From assembly GCF_035961655.1 (NCBI RefSeq), contig NZ_CP108393.1, positions 744,001-808,000 on the forward strand: a stretch of DNA of 64,000 nt, read 5' to 3'. The notes beneath the pieces are model-generated. The model worked only from the letters and a program-made list of their open reading frames with translations, ran no database searches and had not been told where the DNA came from. Positions within the stretch are counted from its first letter, which is position 1; every line of letters begins with the position of its first letter. Position numbers and translations under genes: made by a program. Below, piece after piece: positions 30,489 through 38,587 of the stretch. This stretch comes from Streptomyces sp. NBC_01317. GTDB taxonomy: Bacteria > Actinomycetota > Actinomycetes > Streptomycetales > Streptomycetaceae.

Positions 30489-31447
30489 GCCCGTTCCTGC
30501 TGACCCGCACCCTGCCCGAGGACGCCACCGACGCCGCGCTGCGCGCCGATGTGCTGCAAGGGCTGACCCGTACGCCCAAGGTGTTGCCACCGAAGTGGTT
30601 CTACGACGCCAGGGGCAGTGACCTGTTCGAGGAGATCACCCGGCTCCCCGAGTACTACCCGACCCGGGCCGAGCGGGAGATCCTGGTCGACCGCTCGGCG
30701 GAGATCGCGGAGGTGACCGGCGCCCGTACCGTGATCGAGCTGGGGTCCGGGTCCTCCGTGAAGACCCGGCACCTGCTCGACGAGCTGCCGGACCCGCTGC
30801 ACTACGTGCCGGTCGACGTGAGTGAGAGCGCGCTGACCGGCGCGGCCGAGAGCCTGCTGGCCGCGCGGCCGGAGCTGCGGGTGCACGCGCTGATCGCCGA
30901 CTTCACCGCCGGTCTCACCCTGCCCGGCACGCCGGGTCCTCGGCTGGTCGTGTTCCTCGGCGGCACGGTCGGCAACCTGCTGCCCGCCGAGCGTGCCGCC
31001 TTCCTGTCGTCGGTCCGTTCGCTGCTGGAGCCCGGCGACGCGCTGCTGCTCGGCACGGACCTGGTGAAGGACGAGTCCGTGCTGGTCAGGGCCTACGACG
31101 ACGCGTCGGGGGTGACGGCCGCGTTCAACAAGAACGTCCTGTCGGTGATGAACCGCGAGCTGGGCGCGGACTTCGATCCCGCCGATTTCGAGCATGTGGC
31201 GCTGTGGGACAGGGAACACGAGTGGATCGAGATGCGGCTGCGGGCCCGCCGTGATCTCACGGTGAAGATCCCCGAGCTGGATCTGGTGGTGCACGTCGAC
31301 GCCGGTGAGGAGGTACGTACGGAGGTGTCGGCGAAGTTCCGTCAGGAGGGTGTCCGGGCGGAGCTGAGCGCGGCGGGGATGGAGCTGACGCAGTGGTGGA
31401 CCGACAGCGAGGGACGGTTCGCGCTGTCGCTGGCGACGGCACTCTGA
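30485..31447 (+). CDS. egtD: Histidine N-alpha-methyltransferase (hercynine synthesis)
   Basis: SAM-dependent enzyme that trimethylates histidine to hercynine. The 320-residue protein has the SAM motif ELGSGSSVKT, FLGGTVGNL, and the substrate-binding EVS motif near the C-terminus (TEVSAKF). The start is a GTG overlapping the egtC stop. No egtE lyase gene is adjacent; as in other Streptomyces it must be supplied from elsewhere. The last 106 bases overlap, in antisense, the 3' end of the acyltransferase gene. Confidence 0.95.
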   Translation: MSPFLLTRTLPEDATDAALRADVLQGLTRTPKVLPPKWFYDARGSDLFEEITRLPEYYPTRAEREILVDRSAEIAEVTGARTVIELGSGSSVKTRHLLDELPDPLHYVPVDVSESALTGAAESLLAARPELRVHALIADFTAGLTLPGTPGPRLVVFLGGTVGNLLPAERAAFLSSVRSLLEPGDALLLGTDLVKDESVLVRAYDDASGVTAAFNKNVLSVMNRELGADFDPADFEHVALWDREHEWIEMRLRARRDLTVKIPELDLVVHVDAGEEVRTEVSAKFRQEGVRAELSAAGMELTQWWTDSEGRFALSLATAL

Positions 31448-32304
31448 GGCGTGCCGCCGGCAGTCGTGTCGGCGGTCGTGCGATCGGCAGGCGTGTCACC
31501 GGTGGCCGTGTCACCGGTGACGGCCCGCTGAGCCGCCAGCGCGAGTGAGCGCCGGCCGGCGTGGCGCCCGGCGGGGATCAGCGGCAGGACCGTGATCTCC
31601 GCCGTGAGCCCGCCGGCCCGCGCGACCCGCCACAGCGACGCGGGCAGGGTGTCGTCGCCGACGAAGGCCGGGGCGCCCGACGGGGTCCCGGACGGGGTGC
31701 GATAAGTGATCCGTACGGGCCTCACGGGCGCGCCCGCGTCCAGCGCGGACTGGAAGACGGCCCGGGTGAACCGCCCCTGGTCGCGCCCGCACCACGTACA
31801 GCCCTCGGGGAAGACGACCACGCGGGAGCCCTCGGTGAGGGCGGTGGCGAGGGTCCGTACGGTCTCGGGCAGGGCCCTCAGCCGCTCGCGCTCGACGAAG
31901 AGGGTGCCGCCGCGGGCGGCCATCCCCCCGAGCACCGGCCACTGCCGTATCTCGCTCTTGGCCAGCACCCGGCCGGGGAAGAGCGCGGCCAGGAGGGGGA
32001 TGTCCAGCCAGGAGATGTGGTTGGACACGACCAGGACCCCGGCCCCGCGCGGCGGGAGCGGCGCGCCCACGACCCGGATCCGCAGGCCGAAGACGCGCAG
32101 GACGTTGCGGGCCCAGAGCCGGGTGAGCCGGTCCCGTGCCCCGGCGCCCAGCAGCGCCACCGGGGTCGAGAGCAGGGCGCCGGCGAGGACGAGGAAGAGG
32201 CCCGCCACCACCCGGACGGCCGCCACCGCGGCGGCGGTCACCGGGCCGTGGTGGGTGCCGCACGCGCGCGGGGTGCAGGGTGCGGTGGGCAGCCAGACGC
32301 TCAT
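31342..32304 (-). CDS. olsA: 1-acylglycerol-phosphate-type acyltransferase (OlsA/PlsC family)
   Basis: Membrane-bound acyltransferase of 320 residues. An N-terminal hydrophobic anchor (VAAVRVVAGLFLVLAGALL) is followed by the four PlsC blocks, including SNHISWLD (NHxxxxD catalytic motif), GGTLFVER and VFPEGCTW. The start overlaps the stop of the OlsB-like gene (ATGA), so the pair may make ornithine lipid: OlsB N-acylates ornithine and OlsA O-acylates the product. The C-terminal 65 residues are Thr/Ala-rich, and their codons overlap egtD in antisense. Family is secure; ornithine-lipid assignment rests on the pairing. Confidence 0.8.
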   Translation of the reverse strand: MSVWLPTAPCTPRACGTHHGPVTAAAVAAVRVVAGLFLVLAGALLSTPVALLGAGARDRLTRLWARNVLRVFGLRIRVVGAPLPPRGAGVLVVSNHISWLDIPLLAALFPGRVLAKSEIRQWPVLGGMAARGGTLFVERERLRALPETVRTLATALTEGSRVVVFPEGCTWCGRDQGRFTRAVFQSALDAGAPVRPVRITYRTPSGTPSGAPAFVGDDTLPASLWRVARAGGLTAEITVLPLIPAGRHAGRRSLALAAQRAVTGDTATGDTPADRTTADTTAGGTPQSAVASDSANRPSLSVHHCVSSIPAALSSARTPS

Positions 32305-33200
32305 GCCGCGGGGGCGAGCGAGAGGAAGTGCTTCAGGTACCGGGGGTTGGTGCGGCGCATCGACAGCAGGACGTAGAGGTCGGCGACGCCGAACTCCGGG
32401 TCGTGCGCGGGCGCGCCGCACACCCAGGCGCCGAGCCGCAGATAGCCGCGGAGCAGCGGGGGCAGTTCGGCGCGGGACGTGGCGGCGGCGGTGCTGTCCG
32501 GGGTCCAGAGGCGGTGGGGGGTGACCCGGTACTCCTCGGGCGAGAGGTGCCGCTCCCTGACCGTGGACCAGGTCGAGGCGGCCAGCGCGCCGCCGTCGGC
32601 GAGGGGTACGGAGCAGCAGCCGGCGAGCCAGTTGTGACCGCTGTCGGTCATGTAGCGGGCGAGTCCGGCCCAGATCAGGCCGATGACGGCGCCGGTGCGG
32701 TGCTGGGGGTGGACGCAGGAGCGGCCGACCTCGACCAGGTCGTCGCGGATCGGGCCGAGGCGCCCGAGGTCGAACTCGCTGTCGGAGTAGAGGCGTCCGG
32801 CGGCCCTGGCGCGGTCGGGCGGCAGCAGGCGGTAGGTGCCGACGACCTCGCCGGTGGTCTCCTCGCGTACGAGGAGGTGGTCGCAGTACGCGTCGAAGGC
32901 GTCGCCGTCCAGGCCGGGCTCGGGTCCGTCGAGGCGGGCGCCCAGCTCTTCGGCGAAGACGAGGTGGCGCAGGCGCTGCGCGGCCCGTACGTCGTGCTGG
33001 TCGCGGGCGAGGGTGACGACGTAGCGGGGGGCGGGGGCGGAGTCGGGGGCGGGGACCCGCGCCGGGGCCGGGGCGAGGGTCCGGACGGGAGTCCGGGTGA
33101 CGGCCTGGGCGGAGGTCTGCGCGGGGCCCTCGGCGGGGAGGTGAGGGGCGCGCGGGGAGGGGAGGGTGAGCGTGAGCGGGGCGGGGACGACGGCGGACAT
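32301..33200 (-). CDS. olsB: GNAT-family N-acyltransferase (OlsB-like)
   Basis: A 299-residue acyl-ACP-dependent N-acyltransferase-type protein. After a disordered Pro/Ala-rich N-terminus (about 60 residues) comes the OlsB-like core: RLRHLVFAEELGA, DAYCDHLLV, VGTYRLLPP, EVGRSCVHPQHR and YLKHFL. In characterised bacteria OlsB transfers a 3-hydroxyacyl chain to ornithine, the first step of ornithine-lipid synthesis. The ATG at 33200 has AGGAGA at good spacing. The downstream gene overlaps by four bases and encodes the second acyltransferase. Confidence 0.8.
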   Translation of the reverse strand: MSAVVPAPLTLTLPSPRAPHLPAEGPAQTSAQAVTRTPVRTLAPAPARVPAPDSAPAPRYVVTLARDQHDVRAAQRLRHLVFAEELGARLDGPEPGLDGDAFDAYCDHLLVREETTGEVVGTYRLLPPDRARAAGRLYSDSEFDLGRLGPIRDDLVEVGRSCVHPQHRTGAVIGLIWAGLARYMTDSGHNWLAGCCSVPLADGGALAASTWSTVRERHLSPEEYRVTPHRLWTPDSTAAATSRAELPPLLRGYLRLGAWVCGAPAHDPEFGVADLYVLLSMRRTNPRYLKHFLSLAPAA

Positions 33201-33229
33201 GGAAGTCTCCTGTGCCGGTAGGGAAGGCA

Positions 33230-33267
33230 GGTGCCGGGGTCCGCCGCTCGCGCGACGGCCCGGCACC
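33230..33267. promoter_or_regulatory. Two-tier inverted repeat in the olsB leader
   Basis: Nine-base arms (GGTGCCGGG, 33230-33238, and CCCGGCACC, 33259-33267) enclose a second, imperfect GC-rich hairpin. It lies about 30 bases before the olsB start, so it could be a leader structure. On the plus strand it is followed by a short T-rich stretch like a terminator, but no plus-strand gene ends here. Confidence 0.4.
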
Positions 33268-33401
33268 TTGTTTCTTCCGTGACCGGCTGGATTTGACATG
33301 ACCACACGGCGGAGTGCGGATGTGGGACGGCTGAATGCCGGGAGTCCCCGCCCCGGATCTTTCGCCTGTCCCCCGCCTGTCCCAGCCGTGCCGGAGCGGC
33401 C

Positions 33402-34652
33402 TCAGCCGGAGTTGAGCGCCCGCGTGATGCTCTCCGAAGCCGCCTTCGCGGCCGCCTTGGGGTCCTGTCCTTCGAGGACGGCCGTCATGTAGGGCTTGAT
33501 CGGGTTCTTGGCCTCGACGTTCGCCCACTGCGGGGAGTTCGGCGTGGCCCGGCCCTGCGCGGCGCCCGCCGCCATCGCCGCCGTACTGGCGTCGCCCCGG
33601 ATGACCCCGGCGAGGGTCGTCTTGTTGGGCACGTAGCTCATGGTCCGCGCCAGGTCCGTCTGCCACTTCGTACTGGCCAGCGCCTTCACCACGTCGGCGG
33701 CGGCCGAGTGGTGGTGGGAGTTCTTGGAGACGATCAGGTCGGAGCCGCCGGTGAAGACCGCTCCCGGCGCGTCGGCGGTCTTGCCCGGGATGGGGAAGAA
33801 GCCGATCTTGCCCTTGAGTTCGGGGTTCTGCTCCTCGATGAGCCGCGCCGAGCTGGGAGTCGAGATGATCTGTGCGACATCGCCCTTGGCGAAGACGTCC
33901 GCCTGCGGCGGCTTGGCCTCGTCGGAGTTCTTCGGCCCGTTGCCCAGCGACTGGAGTTCCTTGTAGAAGGCCATGCCCCGGAGCGCGGCCGGGGTGTCGA
34001 CGGTGCCCGTCCAGTCGCCGCCGTTCGCGACGGCGAGTTCGCCGCCCTCGTCCCAGATGAAGCCGGCGAGGGTGTACCAGTCCTGGCCCGCGAGGTAGAT
34101 GCCCTGGGTGCCGCCGGCGTTCAGCTCCTCGGTGTCCTCGATCCACTGGTCGCGGGTCTTGGGGGGCTTGTCGATGCCCGCGAGCGCGAACAGTTCCTTG
34201 TTGTAGATCACGATGCGGTTGGCCGCGTACCAGGGGATCCCGAACTGGGCGCCGTTGATGCTGCCCGGCTGGGCGAGACCCGGCAGCCACTCCTCGCTGC
34301 CGAGGTCCCGTACCGCCTCCAGGGTGAGGTCGCGCAGGTTGCCGCTCTCCGCGTACTGGGCGACCTGCGTGTTGCCGACCTCGATGACGTCGGGGGCGTC
34401 GTCGCTGTCCAGCGCGGCCAGCACCTTGTCCCCGATCCCCGTCCACTCCTGGATCCTGACGTCCAGTTCGACGGACGAATGCTCCTTCTCGTACGCGCTG
34501 ACGAAGCGGTCGAGGAACTCGTCGGTGACGCTGTCCTTCATCAGCCACACGGTGACCGTGGTCGAGCCACTGCCACCGGGCATCAATCCGCAGCCTCCGA
34601 GCGCCGCGCAGGACACAAGCGCGACGGAGCTGACGAGACATCGGTTTTTCAC
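33402..34652 (-). CDS. Extracellular solute-binding lipoprotein, sugar type
   Basis: ABC-transporter binding protein of 416 residues. The GTG at 34652 with AAGGTGA upstream gives a signal peptide (VSSVALVSCAALGGC) with lipobox LGGC. The mature part has family-1 binding-protein features: TVTVWLMKDS, VIEVGNTQVAQYAESG, IPWYAANRIVIYNKELFALAG, IWDEGGE and FTGGSDLIVSKNS. These resemble oligosaccharide binding proteins. No permease or ATPase genes are adjacent, so this is an orphan that must share membrane components encoded elsewhere. A palindromic operator lies 86 bases upstream. Confidence 0.88.
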   Translation of the reverse strand: MKNRCLVSSVALVSCAALGGCGLMPGGSGSTTVTVWLMKDSVTDEFLDRFVSAYEKEHSSVELDVRIQEWTGIGDKVLAALDSDDAPDVIEVGNTQVAQYAESGNLRDLTLEAVRDLGSEEWLPGLAQPGSINGAQFGIPWYAANRIVIYNKELFALAGIDKPPKTRDQWIEDTEELNAGGTQGIYLAGQDWYTLAGFIWDEGGELAVANGGDWTGTVDTPAALRGMAFYKELQSLGNGPKNSDEAKPPQADVFAKGDVAQIISTPSSARLIEEQNPELKGKIGFFPIPGKTADAPGAVFTGGSDLIVSKNSHHHSAAADVVKALASTKWQTDLARTMSYVPNKTTLAGVIRGDASTAAMAAGAAQGRATPNSPQWANVEAKNPIKPYMTAVLEGQDPKAAAKAASESITRALNSG

Positions 34653-34737
34653 GTAGGTCACCTTCTGGCGTGAGCACACGGAGAGGAGCCCGACGTGGGG
34701 GGAACGAGCGACCATCACTCGCACGGGTGTTTGGGAT

Positions 34738-34753
34738 TTTGGTATGTACCAAA
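34738..34753. promoter_or_regulatory. Palindromic operator upstream of the binding-protein gene
   Basis: TTTGGTA-TG-TACCAAA has seven-base perfect arms and a two-base centre. This form (GGT...ACC) is typical of GntR- or LacI-type sugar regulators. It lies 86 bases before the binding-protein GTG and 144 bases before the leaderless-type uORF on the other strand, so it probably controls the former. Confidence 0.6.
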
Positions 34754-34909
34754 GGTGCGGTCAAGTCCCGTCCTTGGGGCGAAACAGGGGCGAACACCCC
34801 GTCCGTGCCCGCCCGTTCCGACCCCGTACCCCGCCCGTTCCCCGCCCTGACCTGGGCGGACATCCGTGTGGAGCCGCGCCCCGGGCCGCCCGGAGATACG
34901 CTGATACAT

Positions 34910-34939
34910 ATGGCGACCTCTCACCGGGCCCATGGGTGA
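34910..34939 (+). CDS. Nine-codon upstream ORF overlapping the kinase-regulator start
   Basis: ATG at 34910 opens a reading frame MATSHRAHG that ends in TGA at 34937-34939. The kinase ATG (34932) lies inside it in another frame. A -10-like TACGCT (34897-34902) is seven bases before the uORF ATG, so the mRNA would be leaderless and begin with this uORF. The kinase ATG itself has no ribosome site, which makes coupling through the uORF attractive. The uORF is inferred from sequence alone. Confidence 0.4.
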   Translation: MATSHRAHG

Positions 34940-36728
34940 CACCGGCCCCCCGACGGGCGGCCGGGCCGGGCCGAACGCCCAGGTCGACGCCCTGAGCGGG
35001 GCAGTCGAGGACCTGGCGGGACAGTTCGCCCTCCAGCCGCTCCTGCACCGCATCCTGAGCCGGGCCGTGAGCCTGCTGGGCGCCGACGCCGGGTCGATCA
35101 GCACGGTCGATGAGAAGGCGGGCACCTACCGCAAGGAAGCCGACCTGGGCGTGGCCTGCCAGGAGGGCGCCGTCTTCCCGCTCGGGGAGGGCGTCACGGG
35201 CGCGGTGGTCGCGCGCCGGGGGCCCCGGCTCTTCGAGCGGTACAGGGACGTGCCCGGCGGCCATGTGGGCGCAGGGGACCGCGAGCGCCTGCACGCCACG
35301 GTCGGGGTGCCCATCGTGTGGCAGGGCGACATCATCGGGGTCTGCGTCGTCTTCTCCACCGATCCCCTGACCCGCTTCGGCAAGGAGGACGTGGACCTGC
35401 TCGACGTCTTCGCCAAACACGCGGCGATCGCGCTGGCCAACGCGCGCCTGCACCAGAAGTCCGAGGACCGGGCCCGCCGCCTCGCCGTCGGCGCCGAGCG
35501 GGACCGGGTGGCCCGGGACGTCCACGACACCGTGGCCCGCGCGCTCGGGTCGATCCTGCTGCACATGGACGGGCCCGGCTCGCCCGACCAGTCGGCGCGG
35601 CTGGCCGCCGCGCGGGCCGCCGCCGGGGCCGCGCTGGCCGAGACCCGCAGGACCGTGCTCGGCCTCGGCCCCTCCCTGCTGGAGGACCGTCCGCTGGACG
35701 AGGCCGTCGGTGCCGAGCTGGGCTGGGTCCGCTCCACCGCCGGTGTCCGTACGGATCTGGTGGTCACCGGCGAGCGCCCGCAGCTGTCCCCCGAGGTCGC
35801 CGCGCACGCCCTGCGCCTGGTGCAGGAGGCGCTGACCAACGCCGTCACCCACGCCGGAGCCGCCCTGATCCGGGTGGGGGTGATGTACGGCCCGGACGAC
35901 GTGGCCGTGGTGGTGGAGGACGACGGACGGGGTTTTGACCCGGGCGACACGGAGGTACGGCGCAGCGGGCTCGGGCTGAGCGGCATCGTGGCGCGGGCGG
36001 ACCAGCTCGGCGCGGACCTGCGCATCGAGTCCACCCCCGGCTGGGGGACCCGGATCCGGGCCAGGATCCCCCGTACCCCGGCGGACGAGGACGGTCCGGC
36101 GGGGGCGATGACGCCGTGGCGGGTGCTGGTGGTCGACCGGCGGCCTGTCGTACGGGCCGGTCTGGTGCGGCTGCTGGACCGGGCGGGGCCCGAGATCCAG
36201 GTGGTGGGGGAGATCGCGGACGCCCGTGAGGTGGTGGACGCGGTACGGGTCCTCGAACCGGACGTCGTCCTGCTGGACCTGCGGATGCCGGGGCTCGACG
36301 GTGCCCGGCTGACGTCGTACGTACGCTCCGCCAGCCCCGGTACGGCGGTGCTGCTGATGACCGACGACCTGGGCGACCCCCTGCTCCCGGAGGCCGTGCG
36401 GGCCGGTGCGCGCGGGTGTGTGGGCTCGGACCTGGACGGTGCGGGCCTCGTCAGGGCGGTGCTGGCCGCCGCCCATGGTGACGTCCTGCTCAGCCAGCGT
36501 GTCCTGCGGAGCATCACCGACCGTGACCGCCCGGCTCCGGATCCCCTCACGGGCCGGGAGCGGGAGGTGCGGGCGCTGGTGGAGCGCGGGCTGCCGGACA
36601 AGCGGATCGCCACCGCGCTCGGCATCTCGGTGAAGACGGTCGAGAAGCACGTCGGGGCCGTGCTGCGGAAGACCGGGGCGCCGAACCGTACGGCGCTGGC
36701 GCACCGCGCGGCCTCCGACGGCGGCTGA
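34932..36728 (+). CDS. GAF-histidine kinase fused to a NarL-type response regulator
   Basis: One 598-residue soluble protein holds both halves of a two-component system. Order: GAF domain (about 15-175), HisKA_3 dimerisation helix with the phospho-acceptor in VARDVHDTV (about 190), HATPase (VQEALTNAVTHAG, DDGRGFD, GLGLSGI), a receiver from about 395, and a LuxR helix-turn-helix (LTGREREVRALVERGLPDKR) at the C-terminus. The receiver keeps its aspartate (LLDLRMPG). However, the acidic pair reads VVDRRP instead of DD, and the usual lysine (LLKD) is replaced in GCVGSDL, so phosphotransfer may be altered. No membrane segment is visible; the GAF domain suggests a cytoplasmic ligand. It faces the aldolase/Dha operon. 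Confidence 0.88.
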   Translation: MGDTGPPTGGRAGPNAQVDALSGAVEDLAGQFALQPLLHRILSRAVSLLGADAGSISTVDEKAGTYRKEADLGVACQEGAVFPLGEGVTGAVVARRGPRLFERYRDVPGGHVGAGDRERLHATVGVPIVWQGDIIGVCVVFSTDPLTRFGKEDVDLLDVFAKHAAIALANARLHQKSEDRARRLAVGAERDRVARDVHDTVARALGSILLHMDGPGSPDQSARLAAARAAAGAALAETRRTVLGLGPSLLEDRPLDEAVGAELGWVRSTAGVRTDLVVTGERPQLSPEVAAHALRLVQEALTNAVTHAGAALIRVGVMYGPDDVAVVVEDDGRGFDPGDTEVRRSGLGLSGIVARADQLGADLRIESTPGWGTRIRARIPRTPADEDGPAGAMTPWRVLVVDRRPVVRAGLVRLLDRAGPEIQVVGEIADAREVVDAVRVLEPDVVLLDLRMPGLDGARLTSYVRSASPGTAVLLMTDDLGDPLLPEAVRAGARGCVGSDLDGAGLVRAVLAAAHGDVLLSQRVLRSITDRDRPAPDPLTGREREVRALVERGLPDKRIATALGISVKTVEKHVGAVLRKTGAPNRTALAHRAASDGG

Positions 36729-36754
36729 GAGCGGTCGGCGCGGACGCGGGGAGT

Positions 36755-36789
36755 GGGGGGATTCCCTACCCGGAGATGGGGGGATTCCC
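36755..36789. promoter_or_regulatory. Two direct copies of a GGGATTCCC palindrome, 23 bp apart
   Basis: TGGGGGGATTCCC occurs at 36754-36766 and again at 36777-36789. Each contains the palindrome GGGA-T-TCCC. They lie about 30 bases upstream of a -10-like TAGCCT (36815-36820) that has no good -35, as expected for an activated promoter. The adjacent LuxR-type regulator is the obvious candidate to bind them. Confidence 0.55.
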
Positions 36790-36891
36790 GGCCGACCCGG
36801 CGTCTTTCCGCAGCTAGCCTGAATAAACACAGGGAGACACAGAAAACGAAACACAGGAAACGCGGGGGAAAATCCGATCCCGGGAGTTCAC

Positions 36892-37752
36892 GTGTCCGTC
36901 GTCCCGCTGACCGACATCCTGTCCGGCGCCTTCAAAGAACGTTACGGCGTGCCGGCCATCAATGTGTTCAACGACCTCACCCTGGAAGCGGTGCTCGCCG
37001 CGGCGGTGGAGAAATCCTCTCCCCTGATCGTGCAGACGTCCGTGAAGACGGTGAAATCGATCGGCAGTGACGTCCTGTACACGATGTGGACGTCCATGAC
37101 AGCCGGTATCGAAGTGCCCGTCACCCTGCATCTGGATCACTGCCCGGAGCGCGCGGTCATCACCGAATGCCTGGACCGGGGCTGGAATTCCGTCCTGTTC
37201 GACGCCTCGCACCTCCCGGTCGAGGAGAACATGCGGCAGACGGTCGAGGTCGTCGCCGAGGCCCGGCAGCACGGCGCGCACGTGGAGGGGGAGATCGAGT
37301 CCATCACGGGCGTCGAGGACGGAATCGGCAGCGACAGCGCCGCCGCGCAACAGGGTCTGGCCGTCGCGCTGGAATTCCTCGACACCACCCACGTCGATGT
37401 CTTCGCCCCCGCCATCGGGAATGCCCACGGTTCGTACCGGAAAACGCCGGTCCTGGATTTCCGGCGGGTTTCCGACCTGGTCGCCGCCCGCTCGATCCCC
37501 ATCGCGCTCCACGGCGGCAGCGGTATGTCGGACGAGCAGTTCCGTGACCTGATCGGCCGGGGATGCGCGAAGGTGAACATCTCGACCGCGCTCAAGGAGA
37601 CCTTCATGAAATCCTCTCTCGCCTTCCTCGAATCGGCCGAGGAAAAACAGAAGTGGGATCCGCCGTCGTTGTTCCGGTCCGTACGGCAGGACGTCATCGA
37701 CCTGGCCGGCTCGCTGATGACGGTGTTCGGCAGCGCCGACCGGGCGAGGTGA
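36892..37752 (+). CDS. Class II (zinc) ketose-bisphosphate aldolase
   Basis: Cleaves a ketose (bis)phosphate to dihydroxyacetone phosphate and an aldehyde. The 286-residue TIM barrel shows the metal ligands in LHLDHC, EGEIESI, IGNAHGSY and ALHGGSG, and the ending of an FBA/tagatose-type enzyme. The start is a GTG with GGGAG upstream. It heads an apparent operon with a HAD phosphatase, DhaL and DhaK, so the substrate need not be fructose bisphosphate; a dedicated sugar or polyol route is more likely. Confidence 0.88.
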   Translation: MSVVPLTDILSGAFKERYGVPAINVFNDLTLEAVLAAAVEKSSPLIVQTSVKTVKSIGSDVLYTMWTSMTAGIEVPVTLHLDHCPERAVITECLDRGWNSVLFDASHLPVEENMRQTVEVVAEARQHGAHVEGEIESITGVEDGIGSDSAAAQQGLAVALEFLDTTHVDVFAPAIGNAHGSYRKTPVLDFRRVSDLVAARSIPIALHGGSGMSDEQFRDLIGRGCAKVNISTALKETFMKSSLAFLESAEEKQKWDPPSLFRSVRQDVIDLAGSLMTVFGSADRAR

Positions 37753-37757
37753 GTGCC

Positions 37758-38564
37758 GTGCCCGCGCTTGTCTTCGACTGTGACGGCGTCCTCGCGGACA
37801 CCGAGCGGTACGGACACCTGCCCGCGTTCAACCGGACCTTCGAGGAGTTCGGCCTCCCCGTGCGGTGGAGCGACAGCGACTACGCGGAGAAGGTGAAGGT
37901 CGGCGGGGGCAAGGAGCGGATGAAGACGCTGCTGACCCCCTCCTTCGTCGCCGAGGCCGGTCTGCCCGCCGATCCGCGCCTGCTCGACGAGGAGGTCGCC
38001 CGGTGGCACCGGCGCAAGACCGAGATCTATCTGGAGATCATCGCGGGCGGGAAGATCCCGCCCCGTCCTGGAGTACGGCGGATCGCGGCGGAGGCCGACG
38101 CGGCGGGGTGGACGCTGGCCATCGCCTCGACCTCGGCGGAGCGGTCCGTGCGCGGGGTGCTCAACCTGGCCGTCGGCCCCGAACTGGCCACCCGGTTCAG
38201 TGTGTTCGCCGGCGACATCGTCCCCCGCAAGAAACCGGCTCCCGACATCTACGACCTCACGGTGGCGCGGCTCGGACTCGACACCACCCGGGCCCTCGTC
38301 ATCGAGGACAGTGCCAACGGGCTGCGCGCGGCGCGGGACGCCGGGCTGGGCTGCGCGGTCACGACCAGCGCGTACACGGCGGAGGAGGACTTCACGGGAG
38401 CCCTGCTGGTCGTGTCGTCGCTCGGGGACCCGGCGGGCCAGGGACCCGATCCGGCGGGGACCGCCTCCGAGGTGCTGAGCGACCCGTTCGGCGCCGGGCC
38501 CGCCCCGTACGTACGGCTCGCCGCTCTCGAATTCCTGCTCGCCGCCGTGCCCGGCGCGCACTGA
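37758..38564 (+). CDS. HAD-superfamily phosphatase (CbbY/beta-phosphoglucomutase-like)
   Basis: Hydrolase of 268 residues with all HAD motifs: VFDCDGVLADTE (nucleophile and acid/base Asp), ASTSAE, RKKPAPDIY and IEDSANGLRAA. It probably dephosphorylates a sugar phosphate made or used by the neighbouring aldolase and kinase. The chosen GTG (37758) has GAGGTGA five bases upstream. An earlier in-frame GTG at 37749 overlaps the aldolase stop. It is followed immediately by dhaL. Confidence 0.85.
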   Translation: MPALVFDCDGVLADTERYGHLPAFNRTFEEFGLPVRWSDSDYAEKVKVGGGKERMKTLLTPSFVAEAGLPADPRLLDEEVARWHRRKTEIYLEIIAGGKIPPRPGVRRIAAEADAAGWTLAIASTSAERSVRGVLNLAVGPELATRFSVFAGDIVPRKKPAPDIYDLTVARLGLDTTRALVIEDSANGLRAARDAGLGCAVTTSAYTAEEDFTGALLVVSSLGDPAGQGPDPAGTASEVLSDPFGAGPAPYVRLAALEFLLAAVPGAH

Positions 38565-38587
38565 TGTCAGGCCAGGTGAGGAGAGAC

